Origin: Phoenix dactylifera | Taxonomy: Eukaryota > Streptophyta > Magnoliopsida > Arecales > Arecaceae | Assembly: GCF_009389715.1 (NCBI RefSeq) | Contig: NC_052396.1 | Coordinates: 16,956,631-17,020,630 of the forward strand | Direction: 5' to 3' | Length of the DNA stretch: 64,000 bases | Shown here: positions 1 to 10,879 of the stretch, piece after piece | Position numbering within the stretch: position 1 is the first letter of the stretch | Layout: each line of letters begins with the position of its first letter | The notes under the pieces: generated by a model | Databases searched by the model: none | What the model was told of the DNA's origin: nothing | Seen by the model: the letters and a program-made list of their open reading frames with translations, nothing else | Translations under genes and position numbers: made by a program

Positions 1-1664
1 AATCTAAGGAATAAATTAGTTGTAAGAAGTCATGAGGAATGCGACGCAGCATGGAGGAGCGGAAAAGAGAACCCAACCTAACGAACAAGCCTTTGTGTGG
101 GTATATCTATAATTTAAAAAGGTGGCGGGTGGGGACTGGGGAGAGCAATGGGTATAGGAGAAAGAGAGGAATAAGATGGGGTGAGCTGACTGCATCTCTT
201 GGCACGAGGGGCCCTTTCTCACGATGCAATAATGGAAGGAGGTGCGTCTCCCCTGATCTATGAATAAGACACCCCACCCCACCCCCTCTTAGCTTAAAAA
301 TCTTTTCTTAGTACCATTGATGGCAGGAGTTACAGTAGTGAGTTTACAACTTGGCTCGCTTAGCCCGCAATCCACTTGGTCTCATGTTGGTGCATGCACC
401 CGGTGCCATTGCCGGGCTGCTTCTGTGTATTCGAACCAGTAGATTTCCTCTTTTGCAACACCGAGCAAGGATTTCTGAAGAAAGAGCATATACAAATAAA
501 AATATTTAAGTAAAATATGAGATGGATAGAGTGCAATTTGGTTAGGAGATTTTTCTCTGAAAAGCATAATTAAATCTAATTTGAAAAAGAATAGAGGAGG
601 ATATAATTAAATTTACTTCTACGTGAAGATTAATTAGTATATTTTTAAGATGAGAGGCATTCTCGATCGGTATAGAGGAATATTTTTATAATATAGATAG
701 ACCATGATTAACGGTGTGAATTTTTGATTTCGATGCACCAAATAAATACCTTCTTCTCTTGATACGAGAAGATACATACATATACATATAAGGATGTATA
801 CGTGTGTATGAATTCCCTGAAATCTAAGCTTGATTCAATGAAACTTGAGGTGTGATGTTGAGATCTAGACCCAATATAATGGTTTATCGGTTCTATTTTC
901 AGACCCAACACCCAAGCTTTACATACTGGGTTGGTATCCGATTGTAGAAGCGGCTATCGGTACTGGAAACAAGACAAGACAATGTCGAATAAGAATAACC
1001 TGGATTCGAGCCTGACCCATAGATCCTGTCCTAGATTTTTCGAAACCTGGGAGAGTTTGACCGGTCACAAGCCACCAAAACCATTGCCCACCTCCTCTCC
1101 TCCCGTCGTTTAAGAAGTTCATAGCCACGGCTGAAACCTACAAGAAAATTTTGACCTTGACCCCTCCTTGAACGGAAATGAACGATCACCATCACCGTCA
1201 CTGACGCATCCACTCCCCTTGCATTTTGATAACTCCTCCCGCTCAATCCACAGTGGGACTTGAGCTGCTATCAACTGATTAATTCCAGCTTCATGCAGAC
1301 CCCAGGACACGTTAGCACTCTGAGCTTCCCTATTCATTGATCCCTATCTGTAGCATTTTCTCCAACTAGGCTCCAATCTGGCCCATTGAGTTGGCGTAGT
1401 TGCTTTAGCCACGATAAAACCTCTCTATTGGTTGGGATTCTTTGTTTTCATTAATAAACTTTAGTATGCTAAGCATGAACTAGTGGATTGTGATTAATTA
1501 ATGCATAAAGATCCTTCTGTTGTATGCGAAAACATCCCATCTGCATTAAAGAAAAAGGCTGAAACTGTCTTACATGACAGGAGCCAACATGCATGTATAG
1601 CGAACCTTGAGAGGTAGGATGGGAACGGGAGGTGTACGAGTTTTCAGGGAAAAGACAGTTCCAC
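1..1664. other. Intergenic stretch, nothing recognised
   Basis: AT-rich non-coding DNA. Short open frames here have no recognisable domains and overlap one another on both strands. I see no tRNA, promoter or transposon terminus that I can support. Confidence 0.5.
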
Positions 1665-2001
1665 TGGTTGGAAGGTATTTTTTTGAGTCCTTTAACTCTG
1701 TATAAGTATCTAAAAACTCTTTGGATCCTCACATACTTTCTCTATTCAAGCTCTAACATCTTCGTCAGGTTATAAGGATTCAAATCCATTCAAATTTAAT
1801 CACAAGCACCATGATCGACCCGTGATCAGCCTTTATGACCTCATATTGTAGTGTCCCCTAGTTCACATAAGTTATGGGACGAGTTTGCTTTAATACCATT
1901 TGTAATAACTTAGGACTTCACCTAAAATGACTGGTTGAAAGGTATTTCTTTTGGGTTTCTTAGTCCTGTATAAATACCCAAGACCTTTTCGGATTTTCAC
2001 A
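1665..2001 (-). mobile_element. Degenerate TRIM-like LTR relic
   Basis: Read on the minus strand, 2001-1901 resembles the LTR of the TRIM at 3708-4180: TGTGAAAATCC start, a TATTTATA segment, an AAATACCTTTCAACC segment, and an ATTACA end. A diverged primer-binding-like sequence (TGGTATTAAAGC) follows directly. A second, partial LTR-like copy (TGTGAGGATCC start) lies at about 1735-1665. There is no coding capacity. The second repeat is incomplete and its outer end is unclear. This is a fossil of a non-autonomous LTR element; family membership is inferred from similarity seen by eye. Confidence 0.42.
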
Positions 2002-3707
2002 ATAATGCAAGCCACTCTTTAGTTCTATGTAGCTAACTTTCCTCTAAATGATGGAAGCTTGTGACTCTTTTGAACCTTTCTTTATAGTAGTGAGTAGAAA
2101 ACTGCTGAATGGTGTGAGATTAACAAGTTGCATTTAGTTGCATCATTGATCTTGATTGTTAATCATATTTCCAATTTTGAGATGATTTCAACTGTTCCGT
2201 GGTTTTGTTTTTAATGCAACGTCCATGGTACGTAGCATTCCCTGACGCTTGCTCTATAACCTAAAGAGACACTTCTTTTTCACATCCACTATTAAAATTT
2301 TTAAGCAGAACCTTTCTAAAAAAGATCAAACAAAATAAATTATAAATGCAAAGTATTTTGATTTTTTATAATTTACTGCTTTTCTATAAATTCTGTATTC
2401 TGGAGAAATGCAATATTTTCTTTGGATGCACCCATTTGAGAGTGAGGATAAATTCTATTTCTTCTAGGAGTACATGCATATTATGAACATGAAGCAAATT
2501 ATTGATGGAAGTTCGGAGTAAGGAGTTCTTAACATCTTCCTCAAAATATATTCAAATCCCCATCATATATACAAGCGTAACATGTTAGAGAGCTACTTTG
2601 TGTTTGGGCTTCGTTTTCTTTGTTTTTTCCTCTTCCTCCTTCTTTTTATGAAGAAGGATACTCTTATCAAACAAAATTTTTATTAATCTAATAAATAAAA
2701 AGCATATGTCATGTTTATTATCGATTTTTTTCATCACATTTTTTTTTGAAATGAGTTGAGGATTATATATTGATTCAGATATTGCATATCACAACTTGTT
2801 TGCAAAGAACAAAGCTACTGAGTTGGGAATAAATATGAAGAAAGATAATTTTATCAAACAAAATTCTTATAATTATAATAAATAAAAAGCATATGTCATG
2901 TTTTTTGTCGATTTCCATCATTTTTCTTGTTTGGAAAGCGAGTTGAGAATCATATATATTTTTTTCTGAAACTGGGTCACAACTTTACTTTTATGAGGTG
3001 AAAGCTCGCTTCCTTTATATTAAATATAGCCCATACCGGGCATATATTATGCAAAAAGGACCTCATGAACTTGACAGTATTGACAATATAAAGCTTGTGG
3101 GTCATGGCTGTGGCTTGGAACGGGTCTGCCAAACTTCAGCTTTAAGAAAAGTTATAAAGCAAGCTTCATGTTAGCAAAAATCCAACTGTAATCTATTATA
3201 ACTGTAGTCAGTTTGAAGATTAGCTTAATAGTAACACCCAATAATGAAACAATGGTTAAAAACAATATCAATTCAAGGTGGTTTCTTTCCGTCTGATAGG
3301 ATGGATGGATATCAGTTTGGTTGGAATTTAGAGAAGGCAGAAGTGCTGAAAACAAATATGATTGCATGAAAGTATGATGTCATTTGGGGACTTGCTTGTA
3401 TGTACAAAAAAGAGAGGGTCCGGTGTACTTGAAGAGAGTAGGTTTTAAGTGGATCATCTAATAAACTATTAAGCTTCCTCTGTCTAATCAAATAATTTTA
3501 TCTGGCCAAGATGATGGATGTCTAAAAATATATATTTTCTCACAATCAGTCAAGAGTCAATGTTAAATAATAGTATGAAGCAAGTGACCAAGTCCAAGAA
3601 GATACTGATCAATTGTATCTTTCCCGTAAAAATGGAAGTTGTAGTTGTATATTAATATAAGAGAGATTTGGTGGAGCATTATATGTGATATGGTTAAATG
3701 AAAAAGC
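2002..3707. other. Intergenic stretch with a diverged direct repeat
   Basis: No gene is recognised. The one clear structure is a direct repeat of about 120 bp at 2649-2770 and 2836-2959. Both copies contain AAAAAGCATATGTCATGTTT and both end in an AGTTGAG(G/A)AT segment. The rest is AT-rich sequence without identifiable signals. Confidence 0.5.
2649..2959. repeat. Direct repeat, two ~120-bp copies
   Basis: Copy 1 (2649-2770) and copy 2 (2836-2959) share a TGAAGAA start, a TTATCAAACAAAATT segment, the 20-base core AAAAAGCATATGTCATGTTT, and an AGTTGAG-AT-ATATAT end. They differ by scattered substitutions and small indels. The 65-bp spacer is unrelated. This could be a local duplication or the ends of a small element; no target duplication was found. 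Confidence 0.55.
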
Positions 3708-4180
3708 TGTGAAAACCTGTGCAGGCGGATGTTTAGTCTTATATCGGTTATTCGCTGAAAAGATCTTACGTACATATATATATATATATATAACTAGGAA
3801 ACTCAAAAAATACATTCCAACTAGCTTTTTTGGATAAGGTCTTAGGTTGTTACAAGTGGTATCAGAGCTTAGGTTTAAGATTATTAGGAATCGTGATAGA
3901 AAAACTACCAAAGCGAAGGTTCAAGATCATTTGGGATTGTAATGGGAATGATATCAGAGCATAGGTTTAAGATTATTGGGGATTGTGACAGGAAAACTAT
4001 TAGAGCCTAGATATCATAGCTTAAGGTTTAAGACAGTTTGAACGAGGGGAGTATATGAGGATCTATGCGAGCGTGTGTTTAGTCACACATTGGTTATTCG
4101 TCGAAGAGTTCTTAGGTATTTATAGAACTCAAAAAATACCTTTCAACTAACCTCTTTAGATGAGGTTCTGAATTGTTACA
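3708..4180 (+). mobile_element. TRIM (miniature LTR retrotransposon)
   Basis: Two LTR-like direct repeats, 3708-3854 and 4054-4180, bracket a short non-coding interior. Both contain GTTTAGTC, GGTTATTCG, AACTCAAAAAATAC and a GTTACA end. Two bases after the first repeat comes TGGTATCAGAGC, the primer-binding site complementary to initiator tRNA-Met. A purine-rich tract (GAACGAGGGGAGTAT) lies just before the second repeat. The flanks AAAGC and AAAGT make a 4-of-5 target duplication. The total is 473 bp with no protein. The first LTR is longer partly because of an AT expansion at 3771-3792. The divergence between the LTRs suggests an old insertion. Confidence 0.72.
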
Positions 4181-5859
4181 AAAGTTCTATGATTTATCAT
4201 AGATGAGAGATGGTAGGGGGAGGGAGCGAGAGAGAGATTTTGGATAAACGAAAAAGTGCATAATCCTGCCTTCTTATGCAGAAATAAAGATGAATAAGAT
4301 AATAATAGATATAAAGGATTAACCATTGCAATATCACTTGTTAAAGGATTAACCATATGCTTTTTCTTTAGTTGTTCGTTTGTTGTTTCACAAGCCACTC
4401 GTTATTTGATAACTGATAATAATATAAATTTGCACTACCTCAATTAAATATTTAGCTGGAATTCTCCGCGCACTCACGTTCACATATATAGCTTTTGTAC
4501 GTAACTTCTCCAACTCCTTCTTACGTACCGTATTTTAGTGACTGCCCTTGTTGCTAGGCAAGCTTTTCTTTTCTTTATCTATAATAGCATAAGTTTCAAA
4601 TGTGATATAGAATTTTCTAACTCAGGTGAAGCAAAATTTGTTTGCGCTGTCTCATTCCATAAGATAATTACCCTCCTGATGAACTCTTCTCTCTTTCTAA
4701 TATTCACTTATGTTTACAACAGACAAGTAGCACTCACCATACATATATGAATAGCATAAATCAAAGATATATTACATTGAATTGCTACCAATTTTGATCC
4801 ATATTTTATTTACATCAAAGGAAAAACTACAACATATATACATCGTTTGTGGAATTAATTGACATTTTCATCTCACCACCAAAAGTTTTAATGAATTCCA
4901 TACATATCAAACAATAGAATGAGTTTAGTAATCAGTTCTCATAAACAAAAGATACCTCATAGCAAAATAAATCTAACTTTCATTTATTAATGGAAGCCCA
5001 TCCCTTTATTGCATGCTTCTTTCAGTTAAATATGTGGCCTGCATCTCATGTGCTAAGCACCAAATGTGCAGATAGCTTAATTTTGCTGATAACTTTTTTA
5101 ATGTTTTGTTGCCATAGAACAACTTTTTTAGCTATCCGATTACTTGTTGCCATTTAAGTGCATATAAATAAAACTACTTAAAAACTGTGCATGGGCAGTA
5201 TCTACTAAATAATGTGCGAGTCCCTGCATATATTTGTTATTTTAGTAAATACCTTAATTGATTTAAGTTTTTTTATTCTATATGACATGTCTGAACTAAA
5301 AGCTGAAAATATGAGGAGGAGAGGCATGTCGTTTGGATCACAAAGAGTACACTAATTACCATAGAAAGCAGTCGTATGGATGCCTCTTGAAATTGCGATT
5401 ACAGCTGCTAGCTATTTCCACAAAGCATATATGTACTATATACAGCACACTAACACCTCAATCCAGTAATTAAGGAAGTTTACCAAGCTTTAAGAGTGAA
5501 ATATCCGTCTCCACCATCCATCTCCAGCATAAACAATGCGCGAGCCTGCAGAATATATAAAGCCAAGAAGAAACTTAGTGATATCCAAACGCTGGCACAT
5601 AGCTTTCCTGAAAATTTAAACTCCAACAATCTCAGCGTAAATGACTATATTTAAAAGATGCTTAAATTAAGAGAAGAGGATAAGAGGACTGCACTTCCTC
5701 TTTAATTAGATCACATTTACGAGCACTACATTAGAAAACATGTAGTAGTCGTAGTAGTAGTAGTAATCGATATATAGAATAAAGTTATTTATTTATTTAT
5801 TTTTGGATGCTTTGATAGAGGTGCGGATTTGGAGGAAAGGAGGAGATCATTCGAATCTA
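4181..5859. other. Intergenic stretch, 3' flank of the DUF4408 gene
   Basis: AT-rich sequence with no recognised gene. A short (GTA)n run lies at about 5746-5763 and a TTTA repeat at about 5788-5800, just past the stop codon of the minus-strand gene. The right-hand part probably includes that gene's 3' UTR and terminator, but I see no decisive poly(A) signal. Confidence 0.45.
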
Positions 5860-6591
5860 CTAGTAGATGTGGCGAAGCCTCTCCAAGAAGCGGCGCTGCT
5901 CGGACTCCTGACGCTGGATCCGGAGATGGTCGTGGTGCTTCTTGATGAGCGTCTCGACGCGCAGGAACAGCTCGTCTTGACGCACCACCAGCACATCCCT
6001 CCTCCTCCAGCCCTCCTCCTTCTTGAACGTCTTCGACTTGCTCATCTCCCGCCTGGCCACCGCTTCCTCCGCCACGTTCTGCCGCCTCTCCCACGTGCCG
6101 CTCTTCCTCAACGCCGGCTTTGCCGGCAACCCGCCGCCCTCCATGACTGCCCTCCATATCCCGTCCAATGAATTGTTGCTGCCATCATCAGGGCTCGACG
6201 CCGCCGCCTCCGTCACGGACGGCTCCGGTGGATTGACGTGTTCCGGTGGCAGCGAGGACTTGAATTCTGGTGAACTGGCGGTGGAGGTGGTGGGGGAGGA
6301 AGGGACGTCGTACCAGGTCTCCGGCGAGTCAGGAGGAGGGGCAACAGGGACCTCGGGGTGGTGGGGCTGGTCGCCGTGGGGCTTGGCATCGGAGAGCTTC
6401 CAGATAGCAACGATGATGATCTGGATGACGATCCAGAGGCTGCAGAGTAGGAGGCCGAGGGAGGAGGCAACAGCGAGGCTGGCGAAGACGACAGCGGCGG
6501 CGAAGCCTATCAGGAGGAAAGCGGTTTTGGCCGACCAGATGGCCATCTCCAGCCCACTCTTCTTCTTCATGTTCCAGAACATATCAGCCAT
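5860..6591 (-). CDS. DUF4408/DUF761 membrane protein
   Basis: A 243-residue plant-specific protein of unknown function. The N-terminus (MADMFWNMKKK) leads into two adjacent hydrophobic segments at about residues 20-42 and 45-65, as in DUF4408. A Pro/Ser/Thr-rich, probably disordered linker follows. The basic C-terminus, about residues 206-238 (DELFLRVETLIKKHHDHLR), matches the DUF761 'cotton fibre expressed' tail, where an acidic-hydrophobic start leads into a basic helix. The gene has no intron. I chose the ATG at 6591 because its context (CCATGGCT) is better than that of an in-frame ATG five codons upstream at 6606, which abuts the GA repeat. Membrane location is inferred. Family members have been linked to stress and growth, but the role here is unknown. 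Confidence 0.85.
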   Translation of the reverse strand: MADMFWNMKKKSGLEMAIWSAKTAFLLIGFAAAVVFASLAVASSLGLLLCSLWIVIQIIIVAIWKLSDAKPHGDQPHHPEVPVAPPPDSPETWYDVPSSPTTSTASSPEFKSSLPPEHVNPPEPSVTEAAASSPDDGSNNSLDGIWRAVMEGGGLPAKPALRKSGTWERRQNVAEEAVARREMSKSKTFKKEEGWRRRDVLVVRQDELFLRVETLIKKHHDHLRIQRQESEQRRFLERLRHIY

Positions 6592-6602
6592 GGATAATGG
6601 CC

Positions 6603-6605
<3 letters not shown>

Positions 6606-6680
<75 letters not shown>
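6606..6680. repeat. Compound microsatellite (CT)n(TA)n
   Basis: A CT run (6606-6638) passes directly into a TA run (6639-6680). On the coding strand of the DUF4408 gene this is a TA-GA tract ending about 15 bases before the chosen start, so it probably lies in the 5' UTR or core promoter. It is likely to be length-polymorphic. Confidence 0.9.
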
Positions 6681-6683
<3 letters not shown>

Positions 6684-6903
6684 GATCGCACCAACAAATT
6701 CTACAGAAACAACAGGCTATCAGTAGAGGGGAAGGAGTGGATGGAAGGGGCCAAAGAGAAGAACAAAGAGAGGAAAGGATGGAAGAGAGATGAAAGAGAA
6801 GAGAGGATATGGTGGGGGGGGGCGGCGCGGGCTCAGGTCATTATCGGTGATTGAGAAGCTTTTCTTTTTTGCTGGTTGGGATCCAGGAGCGAGGAGATCG
6901 TGA

Positions 6904-6937
<34 letters not shown>

Positions 6938-6938
6938 G
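6904..6938. repeat. Compound microsatellite (TG)n(AG)n
   Basis: About nine TG units are followed by about seven GA units. It lies roughly 310 bp upstream of the DUF4408 start, in the presumed promoter. Confidence 0.85.
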
Positions 6939-6959
6939 AGGAGGTTGGTTCAAATGTCG

Positions 6960-9163
6960 GGGCCCCTGGGGGGCACAGCCTTATTTGCAGGATAGCCTAG
7001 GCTAAATTGGTATTTAAAAGGGAGCACAAGTAGTTGAAGGGAATGAGCCGTGGAGGCGAGTATTGAGCCCATTAGATACGTTTCGGGCGCCGGCAAACAA
7101 GATAGAGGTTTGGGGAGGTACTAGAGGATCATAGTTGTATCCTTTTTCTAAGTAAATCATCACAGTTGTATTCTTCGAGATAGGATTGCATCTTTCGCGC
7201 CAATCCACCGTTGAATCATTCTCTGCACAGATCTCAGTTGATTCTAATTTATTATTCATCCGTTTGCATAGATCTCAAAATAACCATGGGACGAACCAAC
7301 AATAGATTTGCATAGACAGTAGAATTATTTATGGCGATTAAGAAAACTAAATCCTTCTTCTCCTGAAAGATACAGCTCCCTTATTTATCCTTCGTACCAA
7401 AAAAAAGTTTCTCCACCCTTTGCACCTATCCAAAGTTGGATCATCAACTACTCGCTTTGAGAGTCATATAAATATATGGAAGTTTGGAGTGCTCAAAGAT
7501 TTGCGCATTAGGTGATCTAATAGTGGGTTGGTGCAAAGAAAGGTGAATTTTTTTTTTTTAATTTTTTTTGTGCGTAGGATACCAGTACTTGCTCACCATA
7601 CAAATGACAGCATTAAAATTATTAGCTGTCCAGCACCATATGACACGAGCCATTGCACATGCAATGTACGTGAGTGGATGTGATACCAAGGGAAGAAGCC
7701 ATAGTATTTTCTTAGAGCGAAATCGTGCTCATCCATGAATGTAGTAAGAGTAGTAATTGCCAAGACTCGTGATAGAGTCAAGGAGAAGAATTATGACTGA
7801 AATATGTTGACTTATGCAAAATACTTTGATTATTTATATAAAAAAAAGCCCCCACAAAATGAATTTTTTTGGCGGCCACATCTTTGGCAACTGTAGATGT
7901 ACTGCGCATGCAGACTATTTTAAGAGGCAAATATTAGTTTATTGTTATAAAAATTATCCTAAAATCTTATTTTCTTGTAAAAATGTCTGCTAAGCATAAT
8001 TTTTTAAAAAATAAAATCTTGCTGTCTTTGGAAAACATAAATCTAGCAAAATGAGAATGTGTAGTTATGCATCTTCATATGGACAGATATGTAAAATTTG
8101 ATGCATACTAATTTTTGCATCGATCCCTGTTCGTTTCTTGCACAGCATGACCTAGAGACTTTATAGGTGATATCATCTTAGGAAAATGCAGACAACAAAC
8201 TTAGATGGTTGTAGACCTCACCGTGCAAGCATTTCCCCATGGGCTTCCTCCTTTGGACAGGGGTTGCATCTTCCTTCGCACAAATCCACCATTAATTCAT
8301 GTAATGGTCTCTTCAAGATCTGTATAACAATATAAGAGGCAGATGATTGTAGAGTTTGAAGTGCATTGAGATTTATGCTGAATACAACCAAATGGTCGTC
8401 ATCATAAAAGAAAATCCATCATATACATACATAACACTCTTGGCGGATGAGCTGCTCATCACATCCACCATTCGGGCCCCACAACTCGATGCTATGAAAA
8501 TTTAATAAACAAGTTATAATTTATCATGCTTCCATATATATAATCTTCTTATTCCGATCCTCTCCAAATGAGTACCTGGCATAAGATTTTTTTACAAAAA
8601 ACCATGACAGGAAGAAATGATTCCTCGCACTATTGTACCGATTGCATGCGCTTTCCTTTTTCTATGAGAGCCGTGCGCAGAGGCCGCGGGGAGCGCAGTG
8701 GCCACCGGCATTGAGGCCAAGAGAGGGTTCCCACAATGTCGCTGGAGCCCCCTCGGTCATCCATCATGCATGTACCAGTACTTCAACAAAGTGGTGGGCC
8801 GGCTTCTCTCTTCTTAATTTCCTACTTTCTTTCCTTTCCTTTTTCCTCAGATTCTTCGTCAAAAAAAGGATCCGGGCCACTTTGGTGGCCACGCAATAAT
8901 TCATGGATGGCTGAAGGGTGCCTTAGGCTCCAAGGATGGTGCAGAGAGACATGGAAGACAAGGTTAGGTTGCAGGCTAATTAAGCAGGTCCCGGTTCAAT
9001 CATAAGCTTCCTCTGCTCTTTCTTTAGCTTTAAGACTAGTTCTAAGATGTTGGAACGAATAAATTTAATCCGTGGCTGCAACCATAATCAGAAACTGAAA
9101 GGGATGCATATATGCATTTCTTCGATCTCCAGTGGTGAAGTGGCGCGGTCACAAACAAAGACT
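6960..9163. other. Intergenic stretch, nothing recognised
   Basis: Mixed AT-rich DNA upstream of the DUF4408 gene. Open frames are short, overlap on both strands and show no domains. I see no transposon ends, tRNA or conserved motif. Confidence 0.45.
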
Positions 9164-9171
9164 TGCATGAT

Positions 9172-10486
9172 CAGGGGCGGCCCAATACATTTGGGGACCT
9201 TAGGCGAACTCATTAGAAGAGACCTTTTTTTTATTATTTAAATAATAATTTTTTAATAAGTATAAAAATATTTTAAAAATAATCAATTCTAAATTAATTA
9301 CTGGACTAAATAAAAATTAATTGGACCAAAATTTAATTAATAAACTAGTAACTAACTCACCTGCCGGTCCTGCCTCACTGCCTGTGCCTGGGAATGGGAT
9401 CAGTGGGAACTGGGCCAGCCAACCCGTGAAGTGGGAGTGTGGGACTGTGGCCTATGGCTGTGGGAACCGAGTCAACCGACCCATGAGGCCGTGACCGTGG
9501 GTGGGGGCGACTCGGAGTCGGACTGTCGGAGCAGCCGACTGCCGAGGACGGCGAGGAGAGCCGGGAGGCCTCGGTCGCCGCGGAGCCCGGAGGTCAGAGG
9601 AGCCGAGGACGGCGACTCGGCGAGGAGAGCTGGAGAGGAGAGGACGGGAGGCCGGAGCGAGGACCTCGGAGCCGAGGAGGAGGCAAGCAGGCAGCACGGA
9701 CAAAAGCGGAGGAGGAGGTTCGGAGGAGGACCAGGAGGTGGACCGTGGACTTTAGAGCAGACCGTCCGAGCGGTCGAGCGGAGCCGAAGCCGAAGGATGG
9801 GAGGAGGCTGAGGAGCCGAGGACGGCGGCGTCGGCGAGCCGGCGAGGAGAGCTAGAGAGGACTGAGAGCGGAGCTTAAAATCGTTTCTTTTGCGGTCTGC
9901 AAGCCGAGCTGCCGAATGCCGATTCTGCCGAGTGCCGAGAGTCGAGAACCAGAGAAGGTTCAGGCATTAAAAAGGCAGGCCGCAGCCGCAATCTAAACTA
10001 GATCCAATAAAAAATAGGGATGAATTTTTGAAAAGGGATAAGTACAATGGAATTCAAGATAAAAAAGAAATTAAGGCGGCAGAGAAGGGGGGAGAGAAGG
10101 GGGGAGCCGGGGAGGAAATGCCCGTTGGCTCGTTGCCCGTTGCTTGTCAACGTTGTCGTAGCCGGTAGCCGTTGCCCAGGGCCTACCGTAGCTACGTTCT
10201 TAGCTTGTGACGCCGGGGAGACGCCGAAGGGACGCACTGTAGCGGCTTACGGGTGGAGCTCGTAGCTATCGCCCAGTCCCCTCCCCGTCTCAGCCGTCTG
10301 CCAGACGCCACCGCCACCGCCCAGCCCCACCCCCAGCCCCCAGTGCCTTTCACATCCGTCGTCACCCACTCTCTAATTAAACAATAATAAAAAAAAAAAC
10401 GTGGCTGTCGTGCCTTGGTGGGGGCCTTTCCTGGGCCGGGGGCCTTAGGCGACCGCCTCGGTCGGCTAAGGCTCGAGCCGGCAGTG
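9172..10486. mobile_element. Non-autonomous hAT element, GC-rich interior
   Basis: The element is flanked by a perfect 8-bp target duplication, TGCATGAT, at 9164-9171 and 10487-10494, the duplication length of hAT transposons. The ends are imperfect inverted repeats: CAGGGGCGGCCC on the left and, reverse-complemented, CACTGCCGGCTC on the right (8 of 12). The subterminal words CCTTAGGCGA and CCTTAGCCGA add support. The 1315-bp interior has an AT-rich left arm, a very GC-rich purine-biased block at about 9480-9860 built of degenerate GCCGAGGACGGCGA-type repeats, and a second GC-rich right arm. It encodes no transposase, so movement would need a transposase supplied from elsewhere. Long open frames in the GC block are low-complexity Arg/Gly sequence and not called as genes. 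Confidence 0.8.
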
Positions 10487-10879
10487 TGCATGATATCTAT
10501 GGCACATCTCAAAGTATGTTTTTTTTTTTTTTTTAATTTACAACATAAATGGCTAAGAATTAGTAACATGGTTGCATGGGATCTCCCTTTTGACAATGAT
10601 ACATATTTTACTTTGCCACTTAGATGTAAAAGTCAGTTGTGACTTTCACCCATATCATGTTTTTCTTTTTTTTTTTTTGGAGAAAAGTGGAAGGAGTAAG
10701 GTACTCCCCGCACTCAAGGATATCATTATTTAGACATGGGTAAATAAGGACAGGCAACCTAGGCTTCTTGATGCGAGAACCACAGAATAGTCTCAAAATT
10801 GGATGGACTTAACTTGATATGCAATACGATAACCTCATACTTTTAGTGCTGCACCATAAGAATGGAATTTTATTCTGTG

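Noticed and set aside
3708-4180. Cassandra-type TRIM (with a 5S rRNA-like LTR)
   Set aside because: I could not recognise 5S rRNA promoter boxes in either LTR.
9431-9811. Arg/Gly-rich frames on both strands
   Set aside because: All lie in the GC-rich repeat block of the hAT element and change with the repeat register.
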